Translations under genes and position numbers: made by a program | In this document: one piece after another, positions 36,101 through 44,992 of the stretch | Layout: every line of letters begins with the position of its first letter | How positions within the stretch are numbered: position 1 is the first letter of the stretch | The notes under the pieces: model-generated | Told to the model about the DNA's origin: nothing | Database searches by the model: none | The model's input: only the letters and a program-made list of their open reading frames with translations | Assembly: GCF_037392515.1 (NCBI RefSeq) | Contig: NC_090288.1 | Coordinates: 11,848,969-11,912,968, forward strand | Length of the DNA: 64,000 nucleotides | Direction: 5' to 3' | DNA from: Haliotis asinina | Taxonomy: Eukaryota; Mollusca; Gastropoda; Lepetellida; Haliotidae

Positions 36101-39100
36101 AATCGTATGTTGATGTCTCTGACTTGATCCACATTATAGTTGATTTGAATTTCTCTATATTTCTGCTGCATGACTTTGTGTTGCCACATATTACTTCTTA
36201 AAATGTATGCTCAGAATTTCTCGCTCAGAGTTAACAAAATCATGGTATCACTAGGGCTGCAAATACATTGGAATATAGTAATTCTGATACCTGTGTTCCA
36301 ATCTGTATTGCAATATGCTGAAAGTCTCCATGAGTGGTATCGTGCGCGAGTGAGTTTAGTTTTACGCCTCAGCATCATGAGCATCGATCTGTGTACTTGG
36401 GAACCAATGTCAACCAAGTTAGCAAGTCTGACCACCCGATGCCATCAGTTGCCAGAGTGTCATAGATTGGACAGGCAAAGCCAACCAAAGCCCTAGGAAA
36501 TAAATGTCATGGTTGTGGTTACAGGTATTTCAAATTTAGATATTTAGGGATAGTATTTGCATTTTTAGAAAATTGATTGTATGTAAAGTATGCTGTTTTG
36601 TCATTAAACTACATCGGAAAACTTTGGTATGAGTGAGAGTCTATAGATAATCTTAAAACTTTATACAAACTTGTTAAAGAGTCATTGACAGATGAAATAA
36701 AAATATTTTATATGAAGGTAAGATAGTGACCGTTTCGCAACCTGCCAACTGTTGGCATCAAAGATCAGTCAGAAATTCCAGCATTGCATTCTAAAGGTGT
36801 GAACAACTACACCATCCAGTTGATATTATCACCTTTTGAATGTGCCACCTTTCATGTTGGCACTTCATGAAAAGTTGTGAGCTGTGTCACTTTGTGAGAT
36901 CACTGCCATGTTTAGAAGGTGAGATGAATTCAGTGTGCAAACTAGCCACCGGCCTGCTAGCCTGTGGCTAGTCAAAATCCAGTGGGCCCATTGAATCTCC
37001 AGAGTCACTGGCCTGACAGGATCAGGACTAATGGGATCAGGTGGCCAGGTTTGCTGACTGGGTTGACATGTCATCATATAACAGTTGCGTAGATCAGTGG
37101 TCATGCTGGTGATCCCTAGATTGTCTGGTCCAGATTATTAGCTGACTGATGTCATATAACTGGAATATTGCTGAGTGTGGCATAAAACAACTGCTCTTTA
37201 GAAAAGAGCAAATGTATACATATGCATGGCTCTTGCGCTCCCCCACGATCAATCTCACTCACTTCCATGCATGAGTGCAGAATTGCAATCTCTACAACTA
37301 GCAAACAAGGATAAGTTTGACCTGTGCAGAGAATGTGTTTATGAGAAGTAGATAGTGCACTGCAATGAGCAAACCCATTTGGTTTTGTGAAAGGTAGAGC
37401 AGATGTAGTCTTGTGCATATGCTGTGCATGACAATGAAATAAACTTTCTTGGTCGTAAGACTCACATGGTCACCATAGCACAACACTTGATTGACAACTT
37501 TGGACCCTTTCACTCACAATGGGAAGCACCGGTGTGCAGCACTCTTACATGCTAATAAGGGTCAATAGTCAGGTCTATGCAGAACTTATCCTTGTTTGTC
37601 AGTAGTAGGATCAGATTGGAGCTTGTGATTGAATAGCTTATTATGCTCCATCTGTTTGTACGCATGAATTGGAATATTTTAAGAACTATTGAATCTTTTC
37701 ATTCTGGTCATGTTTTATGTAGGAAGATGAAATGTCTGAAGGAAACCAGCTTATATCCGATGATGCTGACAAAATGATGACCTTATTTCATGAACATGTT
37801 AATGGTTGCTGTTTTTCTGTTTCAGCTGGTTTCGGCTCTAAAAACAGTTGGTGAATTTGAGGTGAATCTGGTTGTGTTCAACAAGTAAGTGTCACCTGTG
37901 CACCATGTTCTTGACATGTTTCAGATTGTTGTCAAGTTTCAATTTGATAGAACACTATAGTGTGGTGGTTAGAGTGTCCACACAGGTTCGATTCTTGGCC
38001 ATATGGTACTTGTTGATCCCTATCTGGTGCTATCTGGTAGAGACATTTGAACTTAGATAAATTTTGTGGAATTTGTCTCTGTTGATAGTAAAATAGGGGA
38101 TTAAGTCGATTCACTTTTCAACAAAAACTGCTCAACAGAATTGATTAAGCTTATTCATGCGTTTCAGTGGTACGCAAGAGGTGTGCATCTCCCTGTTGCA
38201 TAGATGTTTTTTTTAACTTGTTAAGTAGAAATTAATCACCAGAGCACCCTCAATGTTGGGGAACACTTCCTGCAGCAGCAGGGGCATCCATGTCCTCAAT
38301 GTTGGGGAACACTTCCTGCAAAAGCGGTGACGTAACTGTCCCTAGACACAATTTTGTCTTTATGTTGTAGTCCTCCATCTGATGTCATGATGATGTTTGA
38401 TGTCCTGATGATGTCATCATTGCTTGGCTGTTGCCAGTGGATACCAAATTGTGATTTGAAATTCGCTCAGTTTTTGAATGGTTAAGTAACTAGTTGGGGA
38501 TTTCTTTCCAATGCTATTGATGCTTAATTTTTGGTTTTAGATTCTAAACTGTTTTTGAAGAGTAAATTATGAGTGAAACTCATTCCAGATAAATACTGAT
38601 TTACAAATCTTAAGACACCTCTTGATTTTTCTTTTGGCATATCAGAATACGGACTTTAAACATTTGGTTTATGATAAGAATTGTGACAGTCTGATTAATG
38701 ATGTTTTTCCAAAGATAAAACTTGAATTGTGGAATGAAAGTATTTTGATGAACAAATTAAAAATGTGTATCTGTATTGTGTATGTGCCAGGGTAATAAAC
38801 GTGATATTTCTTATATCTGTACTTAAGAATCCAAATTGAAAGTTTCTTAATGATTTTACATATCTGCTTGATGTTCTGTGTGTTGATTTGAACTTGCTTA
38901 TTGTTTAATATGCAATTTTGGCAGCCATTTTGTAGTGTTTTATTTTGGATACTGCTTGAAGTGAGCGTTGTTGACTCTGGCTTACTCAGCTTGGATCAAG
39001 TTAGCCGTGTTTGTTAGAAACGTCATTACCTCAAATTAATCAAATTTATGATCAACCTGTCGGATGTACCATAGGCTTCTCTAACATTCCTGGAGAATTG

Positions 39101-41992
39101 TGTCCACAGTATGTGGAGACAAGCCTGTCCGGTCATTCATTGTAACTGTTGAAGAGATGGTCTTGGAACATTGGAGTCAATGTCTGCTAGTTACATGACA
39201 GTATGTGAGAGCAATCTGTTGATATTGTCCGTATCTATTTCAGGGACATGCCATTTTTAGATCAGCTCAAGGTGAGTATCACCATGGTTACAGCAAAGAC
39301 AAAAATTACCTGGTGTGAGCATGTATGTTAAGGTGTAAAATATCAGATGGTACGTAGTTACTGTAATCATGAATGTCAGGTTGCAAAACATCAAATGTTA
39401 CGTTGTATAATTGAGGATGTCAGGGTGTAAAATACTTGATGTTTTGTTGTATAATCGTAGATGTCAGGGCATAAAATACCAGATGTTACATTCTATAATC
39501 ATGGATGTCAGGGCGTAAAACATCAAATGTTACGTTGTATGATAGTGCATGTTAAGGTGTAAACAAATTTACAATAAAAAAGTAAAATCGTCTTAATCGT
39601 CTTTTTCACCGTTACAGATATCATTTTATATATCTGCAGATCTCCCATAACAGTGATATCTTTATTGGCATGCATGGTGCTGGACTAACACATCTGCTGT
39701 TCCAACCGGACTGGGCAGTAGTGTTTGAAATGTGAGTACTGATCAATTCTAATATTATAGGAGCAACGGTAGCCTAGTAGTTAAAGCATTACTGAAGACC
39801 CTTTCATTGAAGACCCATGTTTTATCCCTCATATGAGCACAGTGTGTGAAGTCCATTTCTGATGTCAAACGCTGTGATGTTGCTTGAATATTGCTAAAAG
39901 AGGTGTATAACCACACTTGCTCACTCACTCACTCACTCACTCACTCACTCACTCACTCACTCACTCACTCACTCACTCGTAAGTCCCAGCTCACCCACTC
40001 TTATGGTCTGGTCTGGTTAGGGGGCATTGGTTAAAGCATTCACTTGTCATGTCAAAGACCCAGGTTCGATTCCCAACATGAGTGCAATATGTGAAGCCCA
40101 TTTCTGGTGTCCCTGTCGTGATATTTGCTGGAATATTCATTCTCTCTTTCTGTATTCCTGACAGCTACAACTGTGAGGACCCGCGCTGCTACTACGACTT
40201 GGCCCGTCTCCGCGGGATCAAATACCTCACCTGGGAGAGAAAAGACAAACTGGACCAGGAGGACGAGGTCAGTGGTCACTGAAGGATGAGCTGTATTTTT
40301 GTTACACCATAAGCAGGATTTAGATGAGGAACATTGAGGAAACAATCTTGGGAAAATAGGTATAAGGATTTTGTTCTAAATATACAGAAATCTGTTCTAT
40401 TTATGGAAGAAAAAAGTCTTACACAATTTATATTTGTATGCTTCCCTTGAGGGTAATACAGTCTGAAGATAACACTGCTACAAAAAGCCATACATCACAC
40501 CATATTACCTGAGGTAGAAGCATATAACATATTTATCTTACCTCCAGTGTTCAAAATTTATTTTTAAGAATACCACTGCCTATATGACTTGTAAACAAAC
40601 AAACAAAAATATTTTGACAAGCTTAAAACTGCAATATAAATGATTACTTATATTTGAGTGGGCAAACGATTCAGTGTATAAAATAATTTACATAAAACCA
40701 TAAAATAAATGTCTACATAGTGAACTCAAAAAAAGATAATCAAACGTTTTTTTAACTCTGGACACTGCATAAGTCATATTATGATGTCATGCGATACAGC
40801 TTCTTGGCAAAGAGTTTGGTGGTTACCATGGTAGCGGTAATAATTTTTCCAGTTGTAACCGTCAATGGAGGGTTGTTTGGAAACCAGTGAAATTAAAGTA
40901 TTTTATGAGAAGGAAAGATAAAATATGTTATCATTTGAAGACAATCTTTAAAATATGAAAAGGATTTCATCTTTTTGAATGTTCATATTTTTGGGGACAC
41001 AGTGTACAGGGGTGGATACACGTTTTTGAGAAAGGAGGAGTGCACAGTTCATTTTCACCCATTTTCACAAGTGTTTCAGTGTTTCAGTGGTCATTTAATG
41101 AACTTTCAGGACAAAGGGGGTGTGTGGATGGTGGATGTATGTGTGTGTAGTGGTGTGGTGTATTACGAACCCCTGCGCACAGGCCATAGCAAAATGGTGG
41201 GCGAGCTGGTGGGGACATGGTGGGCGAGCTGGCTAAAGTGACAGGCTAGTGATCCAGCTTGGTTGAGGTTTCGGGATCGAGCCTACCTGTGACCGGGTGT
41301 AAAAACCTAGGAGTCAACTTTGTGTGCATACTCTTTCAGTGTTGTCACAACCCCTAGTGTACAGTACACAACCCTGTGCACTTAAAAGAACCCACGAATC
41401 CGTTGGTATATGACCAGATGGTGGCCACATGAACACGTGCATACACCTAGTTGCGGGTACAGCAACGTGCAGTAAACTTGGACAAAGTGCTGTGACTATG
41501 TGTCACAGTCCACCCAGCTGTGAATTGGGTACCTCGTTAGGATATGAGAGCCACAATATACTTGGTGCGCCTAGTGGCAACAAGAGTTGTATACTCCCTA
41601 GGGAGTTGAGATTGAAGTATGATGTGCTGTTGAGATTGACATCCAGTGATCGAGAGAAAAATTCCAGCACCTTGAGCATGCACTAGTGCATGGATAAGTG
41701 CGCTATATAAATATCCCATATCTATATCTAAAATTATTCAAGGTCAGTGTCTATGGTGTTTTTCATGACATTTTACATAACATTTTACATGGTGTTTATT
41801 GATGATGTTTTTCTCTAGGGTCATCATCCAACGCTAGGAGCACATGCCAAATTCACCAATTATGGTTTCGACGTCAATGAATTTCTGCGTCTAGTATTTC
41901 AAGGAGCAAAACATGTGAAGTCCCATCCCAGCTATATCACAGCACATAGAGAAAAATATGGTGGAAATTCCAAATCCAAAGATGAGTTATAG
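24147..41992 (+). CDS. EOGT: EGF domain-specific O-linked GlcNAc transferase (EOGT), 16 coding exons
   Basis: EOGT adds single O-linked GlcNAc to Ser/Thr of EGF repeats (Notch and matrix proteins) in the ER lumen, from UDP-GlcNAc. Coding exons: 24147-24332, 25847-25938, 26713-26824, 28878-28978, 29837-29941, 31559-31665, 32448-32551, 33439-33531, 34287-34358, 34691-34777, 35853-35921, 37826-37884, 39244-39271, 39640-39731, 40165-40267, 41819-41992 (TAG). They sum to 1,584 nt = 527 residues plus stop, the length I recall for human EOGT. Residues 1-27 are a signal peptide (MLGKCRNAQ, then [16 protein letters not shown]). The glycosyltransferase-61-type domain spans roughly 200-490, with [10 protein letters not shown] (exon 7), [17 protein letters not shown] (exon 14) and [16 protein letters not shown] (exon 15). 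KDEL at 524-527 is the ER-retrieval signal. The D-Y-P at 287-289 aligns with the DYD I recall in vertebrates. The ATG follows a good acceptor (TTCACAG) at 24146, so a 5' UTR exon may lie upstream. Confidence 0.95.
24409..24582 (-). repeat. SINE-A, minus orientation, in EOGT intron 1
   Basis: AGTGAGTGAGTATGATTTTA tail, CAATACTTCAG, then TGAGGAATCAAACTCTGG (B box complement) and ACCACTGGGCTAC (A box complement). It is full length but diverged. Confidence 0.75.
25220..25575 (-). mobile_element. Partial copy of the intron-3 foldback element (EOGT intron 1)
   Basis: Reverse-complement similarity to 27521-28811: TTGACCACATGCAATTTGAA with AACACC (25470 on) mirrors AATTGCATGTGGTCAGTGATT near 27786, and AAGTCAGAGTTCAAAAGATTCA mirrors the GTTTGAACTCTGATTTCAC at about 28675. 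The terminal AGGTCACATG ends are not visible, so it is truncated. Confidence 0.65.
26475..26660. repeat. Degenerate GGCCCTTTT / GTGGCCATTTTGACC repeat
   Basis: Five or six loose copies of GAGGCCCTTTT and GTGGCCATTTTGACCT, just upstream of EOGT exon 3 (26713). The + strand 68-codon ORF here is made by the repeat. Confidence 0.6.
27521..28811. mobile_element. 1.29-kb foldback DNA element flanked by TTAA, in EOGT intron 3
   Basis: AGGTCACATG at 27521-27530 is mirrored by CATGTGACCT at 28802-28811, and both ends are flanked by TTAA (27517-27520, 28812-28815). Inside, a second inverted pair is long: GAGTCTAACAAAACC...TCAGGTAACCTTTG (about 27990-28037) against CAAAGGTTACCTGA...GGTTTTGTTAGACTC (about 28480-28533). 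TTAA duplication is the piggyBac-type pattern. No transposase is encoded; the 156-codon ORF 27911-28381 shows no domain I know and reads across the arm. Related pieces lie at 25220-25575 and 44085-44215. Confidence 0.8.
30073..30960 (+). repeat. 54-bp minisatellite, ~16 units, open reading frame through the array
   Basis: The unit AGTGAGGCACTTAAACACCA + GTGCACAAAGTCACATTGAG + ACCCACATTCTCGG repeats every 54 bp. Because 54 is divisible by 3 and the unit has no stop in this frame, a 299-codon ORF runs 30094-30993 as an 18-residue repeat ([18 protein letters not shown]). Variants: CAGTGC/CAGGGC, CTCGG/CTCAG, ATTGAG/ACTGAG. It lies in EOGT intron 5 (29942-31558). The last unit merges into the terminal repeat of the MITE at 30945-31260. 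I do not regard the ORF as a gene. Confidence 0.95.
30945..31260. mobile_element. MITE with ~77-bp terminal inverted repeats, EOGT intron 5
   Basis: GAAGTTGTGGTGGGTTAGGG + ACCATTCATAATTTACGGCT (30963 on) is mirrored by AGCCATAAATTATGAATGGT + CCCTAACCCACCACAACTTA (31201 on), extending outward through ACATTCTC(A/G)GAGTATG. The core holds CCCCC-rich sequence. A relative lies at 45955-46212, and an end fragment at about 27460-27490 (GCCATAAATCATGAACTGTCC). Confidence 0.9.
32205..32345. repeat. Dispersed repeat, pair with 40990-41150
   Basis: TTTGAGAAAG(G)GGGT, AAAGGGTGGTGCACACTTCA, TTTTCACTCG and AGGACAAAAGGTGGGG recur, diverged, as TTTTGAGAAAGGAGG, AGTGCACAGTTCATTTTCAC and AGGACAAAGGGGG at 40990-41150. 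Both are in EOGT introns (6 and 15). Confidence 0.6.
32640..32850 (-). repeat. SINE-B, minus orientation, EOGT intron 7
   Basis: ATGCCACACTCAGCAATGTTC tail side, GTCTGGACCAGACAATCCAG, CATCAGGAGCCTCAATCTGC, then a diverged head (AACCCAGATCACTGG). Confidence 0.75.
32885..33010 (-). repeat. SINE-B fragment, minus orientation
   Basis: GGAGGTCTGTAAATAGTC, then GGCGAGCCTGACCACGTGG and TTAGTCGCCTCTTCTGACAA. It is internally deleted; it follows the previous copy by about 35 bp. Confidence 0.65.
34097..34255 (+). repeat. SINE-A, EOGT intron 8
   Basis: AGGGTAGCCTTGTAGTTAAG (A box), GACCCAGGTTCAAATCC (B box), CTATTTCTGGTATCACC and GTTGGAATATTGCTTATCG. It ends about 30 bp before the acceptor of exon 9 (34287). 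Confidence 0.8.
35010..35215 (-). repeat. SINE-B, minus orientation, EOGT intron 10
   Basis: CACTGAGCAATATTCCAGC, GACGGTCTGTAAATTATC, ACATGAACATCGATCTGTGC, CAAGCCAGCGAACCTGATC and GACAAGCATGGGTGACTGAAG. It covers almost the whole body. Confidence 0.85.
35408..35575 (+). repeat. SINE-A, full length, EOGT intron 10
   Basis: GGGGTAGCCTAGTGGCTAAAG (A box), TCGGGTTTGATTCCC (B box), GACTATTTCTGGTGTCCC, GGAATATTGCTAAAAGTGGC, ATAAAACCATATTCACTCAC. It is a good reference copy for the family. Confidence 0.9.
36348..36455 (-). repeat. SINE-B fragment, minus orientation, EOGT intron 11
   Basis: GAGTGAGTTTAGTTTTACGCC tail joined directly to AGCATCATGAGCATCGATCTG, so about 90 bp of the body is deleted. 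CAGTTGCCAGAGTGTC marks a diverged head. Confidence 0.75.
37025..37195 (+). repeat. SINE-B, EOGT intron 11
   Basis: GCTGACTGGGTTGACATGTC, CATGCTGGTGATCCC, ATTGTCTGGTCCAGATTATT and CTGGAATATTGCTGAGTGTG then GCATAAAAC. The head is missing and the ACTC tail is lost. Confidence 0.8.
38055..38215. repeat. Dispersed repeat, copy of part of 52780-53420 (EOGT intron 12)
   Basis: GATAAATTTTGTGGAATTTG, GGGGATTAAGTCGATTC, CTCAACAGAATTGATTAAGC and GTTGCATAGATGTTT all recur in the same order at 53222-53375. It is an interspersed element rather than gene sequence. Confidence 0.7.
38248..38320. repeat. 27-bp direct duplication, 46-bp period
   Basis: CCTCAATGTTGGGGAACACT + TCCTGCA occurs at 38248-38274 and again at 38294-38320 without mismatch. 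Likely a recent local duplication. Confidence 0.9.
39325..39560. repeat. Degenerate ~56-bp tandem repeat, EOGT intron 13
   Basis: Four to five units of ATGTCAGGGCGTAAAACATC + AAATGTTACGTTGTATAATC. The array occupies much of the short intron between the 28-nt microexon (39244-39271) and exon 14 (39640). Confidence 0.8.
39762..39918 (+). repeat. SINE-A, EOGT intron 14
   Basis: ACGGTAGCCTAGTAGTTAAAG (A box), CCATGTTTTATCCC (decayed B box), GTCCATTTCTGATGTC and TGAATATTGCTAAAAGAGG, leading into the expanded CACT tail at 39919-39978. Confidence 0.85.
39919..39978. repeat. (CACT)n microsatellite
   Basis: About fifteen pure tetranucleotides. They directly continue the 3' tail of the SINE-A at 39762-39918, so the microsatellite grew from the SINE tail. 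Confidence 0.97.
40017..40138 (+). repeat. SINE-A, truncated, ending 26 bp before EOGT exon 15
   Basis: GGGGCATTGGTTAAAGCATTC (A box), ACCCAGGTTCGATTCCC (good B box), GCCCATTTCTGGTGTCCC and GCTGGAATATT, where it stops. Then CATTCTCTCTTTCTGTATTC and CTGACAG form the polypyrimidine tract and acceptor of exon 15 (40165). The branch point may lie in SINE sequence. The SINE frame is open into exon 15 (a 66-codon ORF), so intron retention would not meet a stop at once. Confidence 0.88.
40990..41150. repeat. Dispersed repeat, pair with 32205-32345
   Basis: Shares GAGAAAGGAGG, GTGCACAGTTCATTTTCACC and AGGACAAAGGGGG with the copy in EOGT intron 7. An internal TGTTTCAG duplication is present. Confidence 0.6.
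41195..41705 (+). repeat. Long tRNA-derived SINE of a third type (SINE-C), EOGT intron 15
   Basis: GCGAGCTGGCTAAAGTG resembles an A box and TTTCGGGATCGAGCC a B box. The roughly 400-bp body ends GATAAGTGCGCTATATAAAT and ATCCCATATCTATATCTA. The 'GCGCTATATAAATATCC' ending is one I recall from marine invertebrate SINEs, though I cannot name its domain. It shares no tail with SINE-A or SINE-B. It ends about 115 bp before the last EOGT exon. Confidence 0.75.
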
Positions 41993-42256
41993 CTTGAATG
42001 GAACATTATCTGGAGGGTTTACAACGGAAATATGAAAATATTTTTATACCAAAATTGTGTGTGTTTTATCCAAAAATTTGAAAGTATGAAATTTTAATGT
42101 TTGATTATTTTAGGCTGTGTGTTTGTCCTTTTAATTATTGTTATTATTATTATTATTTATTTCAGTAGTTTTTAATTACACATGATCCTCATTATCTGGC
42201 ATTTGGCTTGTTTCTGACATTGTGCCCAAGCAGGGTCAAGTTCATAGAGAGATCTG

Positions 42257-42262
42257 AATAAA
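42257..42262 (+). terminator. Proximal poly(A) signal AATAAA of EOGT
   Basis: 265 bp after the TAG stop, within GATCTGAATAAAATTTGGG. Proximal candidate; a distal one lies at 43918. Confidence 0.45.
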
Positions 42263-43917
42263 ATTTGGGAGATTATCCTTGTTTCGTCAATCATAAGATT
42301 TTCAGACTTAAATGGATAAATTCTGTCTGGTTCATGATCTTATTGGGAGAGGATGTGATATGGTAGCAGAAATAGATATTATGACAGTTGTTTGCTGAAA
42401 ACGCAGATATGTGAAGACTTCTTTTCTACCTACATGTATTTCATCTTTTGGAGGAAATTCCACAACATCAAAATCATTATCTGTTTTCAGTTTACTGCTT
42501 TTTGTCCTCCAAAGTGTGATATGATGACTGTGAAAGTTAGTTTAAAGAAAGGCATTAAGTTTATGCAAAAGAGTTGTATTGAAAATTGGCATTTTTTTTA
42601 CTTTTTCAAATTAAAAAAAATGTTCTGAGAATTGTTTCAGTAGTACCGACTTTACCCTTAAACTTATTTTTTAAACATTTTAAGTACATAATTTAGTCAA
42701 AAATGTTCACAAACATTAATTTTACTTGATATTTGTGAAATGTAAGTTAAAGATTCCTCAGTAATGAAGTAGTAAAACCCCTTGTTATTGATGGACATTT
42801 TTAAAAAATCATGACAGTGATTAGAACTATTAAAAGCTTTTATGCTGTACTTACTTTCCCATGCTGACCATGCAGGATATACAAATATTTAACTCTTTTA
42901 ACAATACACTTAGGAATATTTGTCCAGGGAATATTTGAAGCAGGGATTTTAGGGAAAAGCATTCAATAAAGCAATTATCTTGGTTGTCTGCATGCAGTAT
43001 TTTCATCCTCCTCCCCATATACACTGCCGTGTTTAGTCCATGTACTTGTAGGTACAGCCCCATCACAGTAATACTGGACCACTTGACGTAATTACCATGG
43101 ACTTTCATGTTAATTTAGTGTAGCTTAAATACATTTCTTGAATTTAATATTCATAAGATCTAAATCAAATTTTGCACATTTGTGAGAAATCAACTTACCT
43201 ACAATCAAATAATTTCTGTTTACTTTTTTGTTGCATATTTACTGAATAACAGCAATATAATCAACATATGTACAGTGAGGTGAACTCCTTAACATGGCAG
43301 CCTATGGAATTGTGCATTATGGAACCATACATAATTTGATAAATATCATGTCATTGGTTTAATATTCGTCTGAAAATTGAACTGAAATTAAGTGCAAAGA
43401 GCAGAGATGATTTCACATTTGCCTGTCAAATTTTACAGAGATCCATCACAAACTCACTTCATGAAAATTATTTATGCTACAGTAAAATAACATGTAAGTC
43501 CATGGAAATTATGTGAGGTTCAGTAGTGATCAGCTTTGCAACATTTTTAAGTACGTCTCTCGGAAAACGCTCCTTTTTATTAAATACCAAAGTGAATTTT
43601 CTCAACAATAACAATGTATTATATTTTTATCTTTTTGTGGGTTCTTTTTTAGATTCACCATATAGGGAGGGTAAAATGTTTATATATTTTGCCAAAGGCC
43701 TGGGTTTGATGCCTAATGTTGGTTTAATATTGGAGGTCTATTTTTGGTGCCTGATACTCTGGAGTGGCTGAAAATCAGCCATGTTTACTCTCTCAATCAT
43801 TCACAGCGTACCATGACTTTTTTATATAGTGATTGATTTGAATGGCATTATGTGAGAGAAAGGTCTGTACTTGCCAATTGTTGATTTTGATTTTGTGCAT
43901 GTATGCTGAAGGAAAGA

Positions 43918-43923
43918 AATAAA
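43918..43923 (+). terminator. Distal poly(A) signal AATAAA of EOGT
   Basis: GAAATAAAGGAATGTATTAC followed by ATTGTTG (T/G-rich). This gives a 3' UTR of about 1.95 kb. Confidence 0.45.
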
Positions 43924-44084
43924 GGAATGTATTACATTGTTGAAAAAGAATTGCTGGGACAATTATTGATTCCTGACGTCTGTGAAAAAGGTTGTCATGA
44001 TACTCCAGGCTAAGTAAACTTAGTCCCAGTGCTTTTCGTAAAGTTAAACGTTCAGAAGGTATGTGTGAATGTTTACCTTCGCGA

Positions 44085-44215
44085 TTTGGTATAGCTGACT
44101 TCGGATTGGTCAGTCTCTAAGGTTGCCTGATGCGACCTCCTACTATGTTTTGAGGGACTTAGTAGTGGAGTGTTGCAAAAAATGCTGAGACTAAGTTTAT
44201 CTAGACTGCATGATT
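44085..44215. mobile_element. Solo end of the TTAA foldback element family
   Basis: GATTGGTCAGTCTCTAAGG, TGATGCGACCTCCTAC, GTGGAGTGTTGCAAAAAATG and CTGAGACTAAGTTTATCTAG match the inner arm and flank of the element at 27521-28811 (GTGGAGTGTTAAGAAATACA, CTGAGACTAAGTTTACTTAG). The terminal repeat is missing. Confidence 0.7.
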
Positions 44216-44535
44216 TTTATCTTCTGAACTAAATTTTTCAGACAAAAATTGGGTCTGTTATCACGTTTCAGTGACCTGTTCTCAAAATATTGGAGGTTCA
44301 AGAAACACTTTCAGACTATTCTGTTAATTTCTGTGTTGCTTTATTTATTGCCATCAGTATATGTCATTTCATCTCACATTTTATCACAACTGTAGATTAG
44401 CTGCACATTTTACCAATTCATTCACTTGTAATTCACTTCACAACTGATAATAATGTTTGTGTTGATCATGAATCAAAGGGGTGATGTATTTATTTTCTTC
44501 TCACAGTCCATCCTCATTTGTCTAGGTTTTTGTAT

Positions 44536-44720
44536 GGGCAGTGGGGTAGCCTAGTTCTTAAACCGTTTACTCATCACACAGACAGCCTGGGTTCATTTCC
44601 TCATATGGATACAACCCGAAAAGCCCATTTTGTTTAAAATCACACTCAGCAATATTCCAACTGTATGGTCCAGTCTGGACCAGACTATCCAGTGATCAAC
44701 AGCATAATCATTGATCTTAT
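44536..44720. repeat. SINE-A (+) fused to SINE-B (-)
   Basis: 44536-44635 reads GGGGTAGCCTAGTTCTTAAAC and GCCTGGGTTCATTTCC (SINE-A, plus). From 44636 it reads CACACTCAGCAATATTCC, then GTCTGGACCAGACTATCCAG and GATCAACAGCATAATCATTG (SINE-B, minus). The two join tail to tail without an ACTC run. Confidence 0.75.
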
Positions 44721-44902
44721 TTTGTCCTCTTGATTTATAAGTAATCAAGTAGGGGCCAGACAATCTATAGTTAAAAACCCTGTTTCATTTTGGTGGAAAA
44801 GATATATTTCTGAGTGGAAAGACTGGTGAAGGCAAGTCATTATGTAACAAGACATTTGTCTAAGATTTTAGATGGTACACAGGCTATGTTATAAGCTGTT
44901 TA

Positions 44903-44992
44903 CTGGTCACAAGGGGCCCATGGGTTGATGTACCTTTGATGTTTGTTTATGTTCCCTGAGTGTTCATCAACCCATGGGCCCTGAGGGACCAG
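44903..44992. repeat. Inverted repeat with 17-bp perfect inner arms
   Basis: GGGCCCATGGGTTGATG (44914-44930) and CATCAACCCATGGGCCC (44965-44981) are exact reverse complements around a 34-bp loop. The arms extend outward with mismatches (CTGGTCACAAG / CTGAGGGACCAG). Confidence 0.9.

Larger units (their letters stand above)
41993..43940 (+). other. Presumed EOGT 3' UTR
   Basis: AT-rich, with no SINE or other known repeat for almost 2 kb, in contrast to both sides. That is what a long 3' UTR under some constraint would look like. It would end soon after the AATAAA at 43918-43923. Small ORFs at 42392, 43526 and on the minus strand at 42851 carry no recognisable domain. Confidence 0.5.

Noticed and set aside
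39919-39978. Telomere-like or regulatory CACT repeat
   Set aside because: It continues the tail of a SINE-A, which explains its position and sequence.
40040-40080. tRNA gene suggested by A and B box matches
   Set aside because: The boxes belong to SINE-A copies; no cloverleaf acceptor or anticodon stem pairs, and similar boxes recur with the same downstream SINE body.
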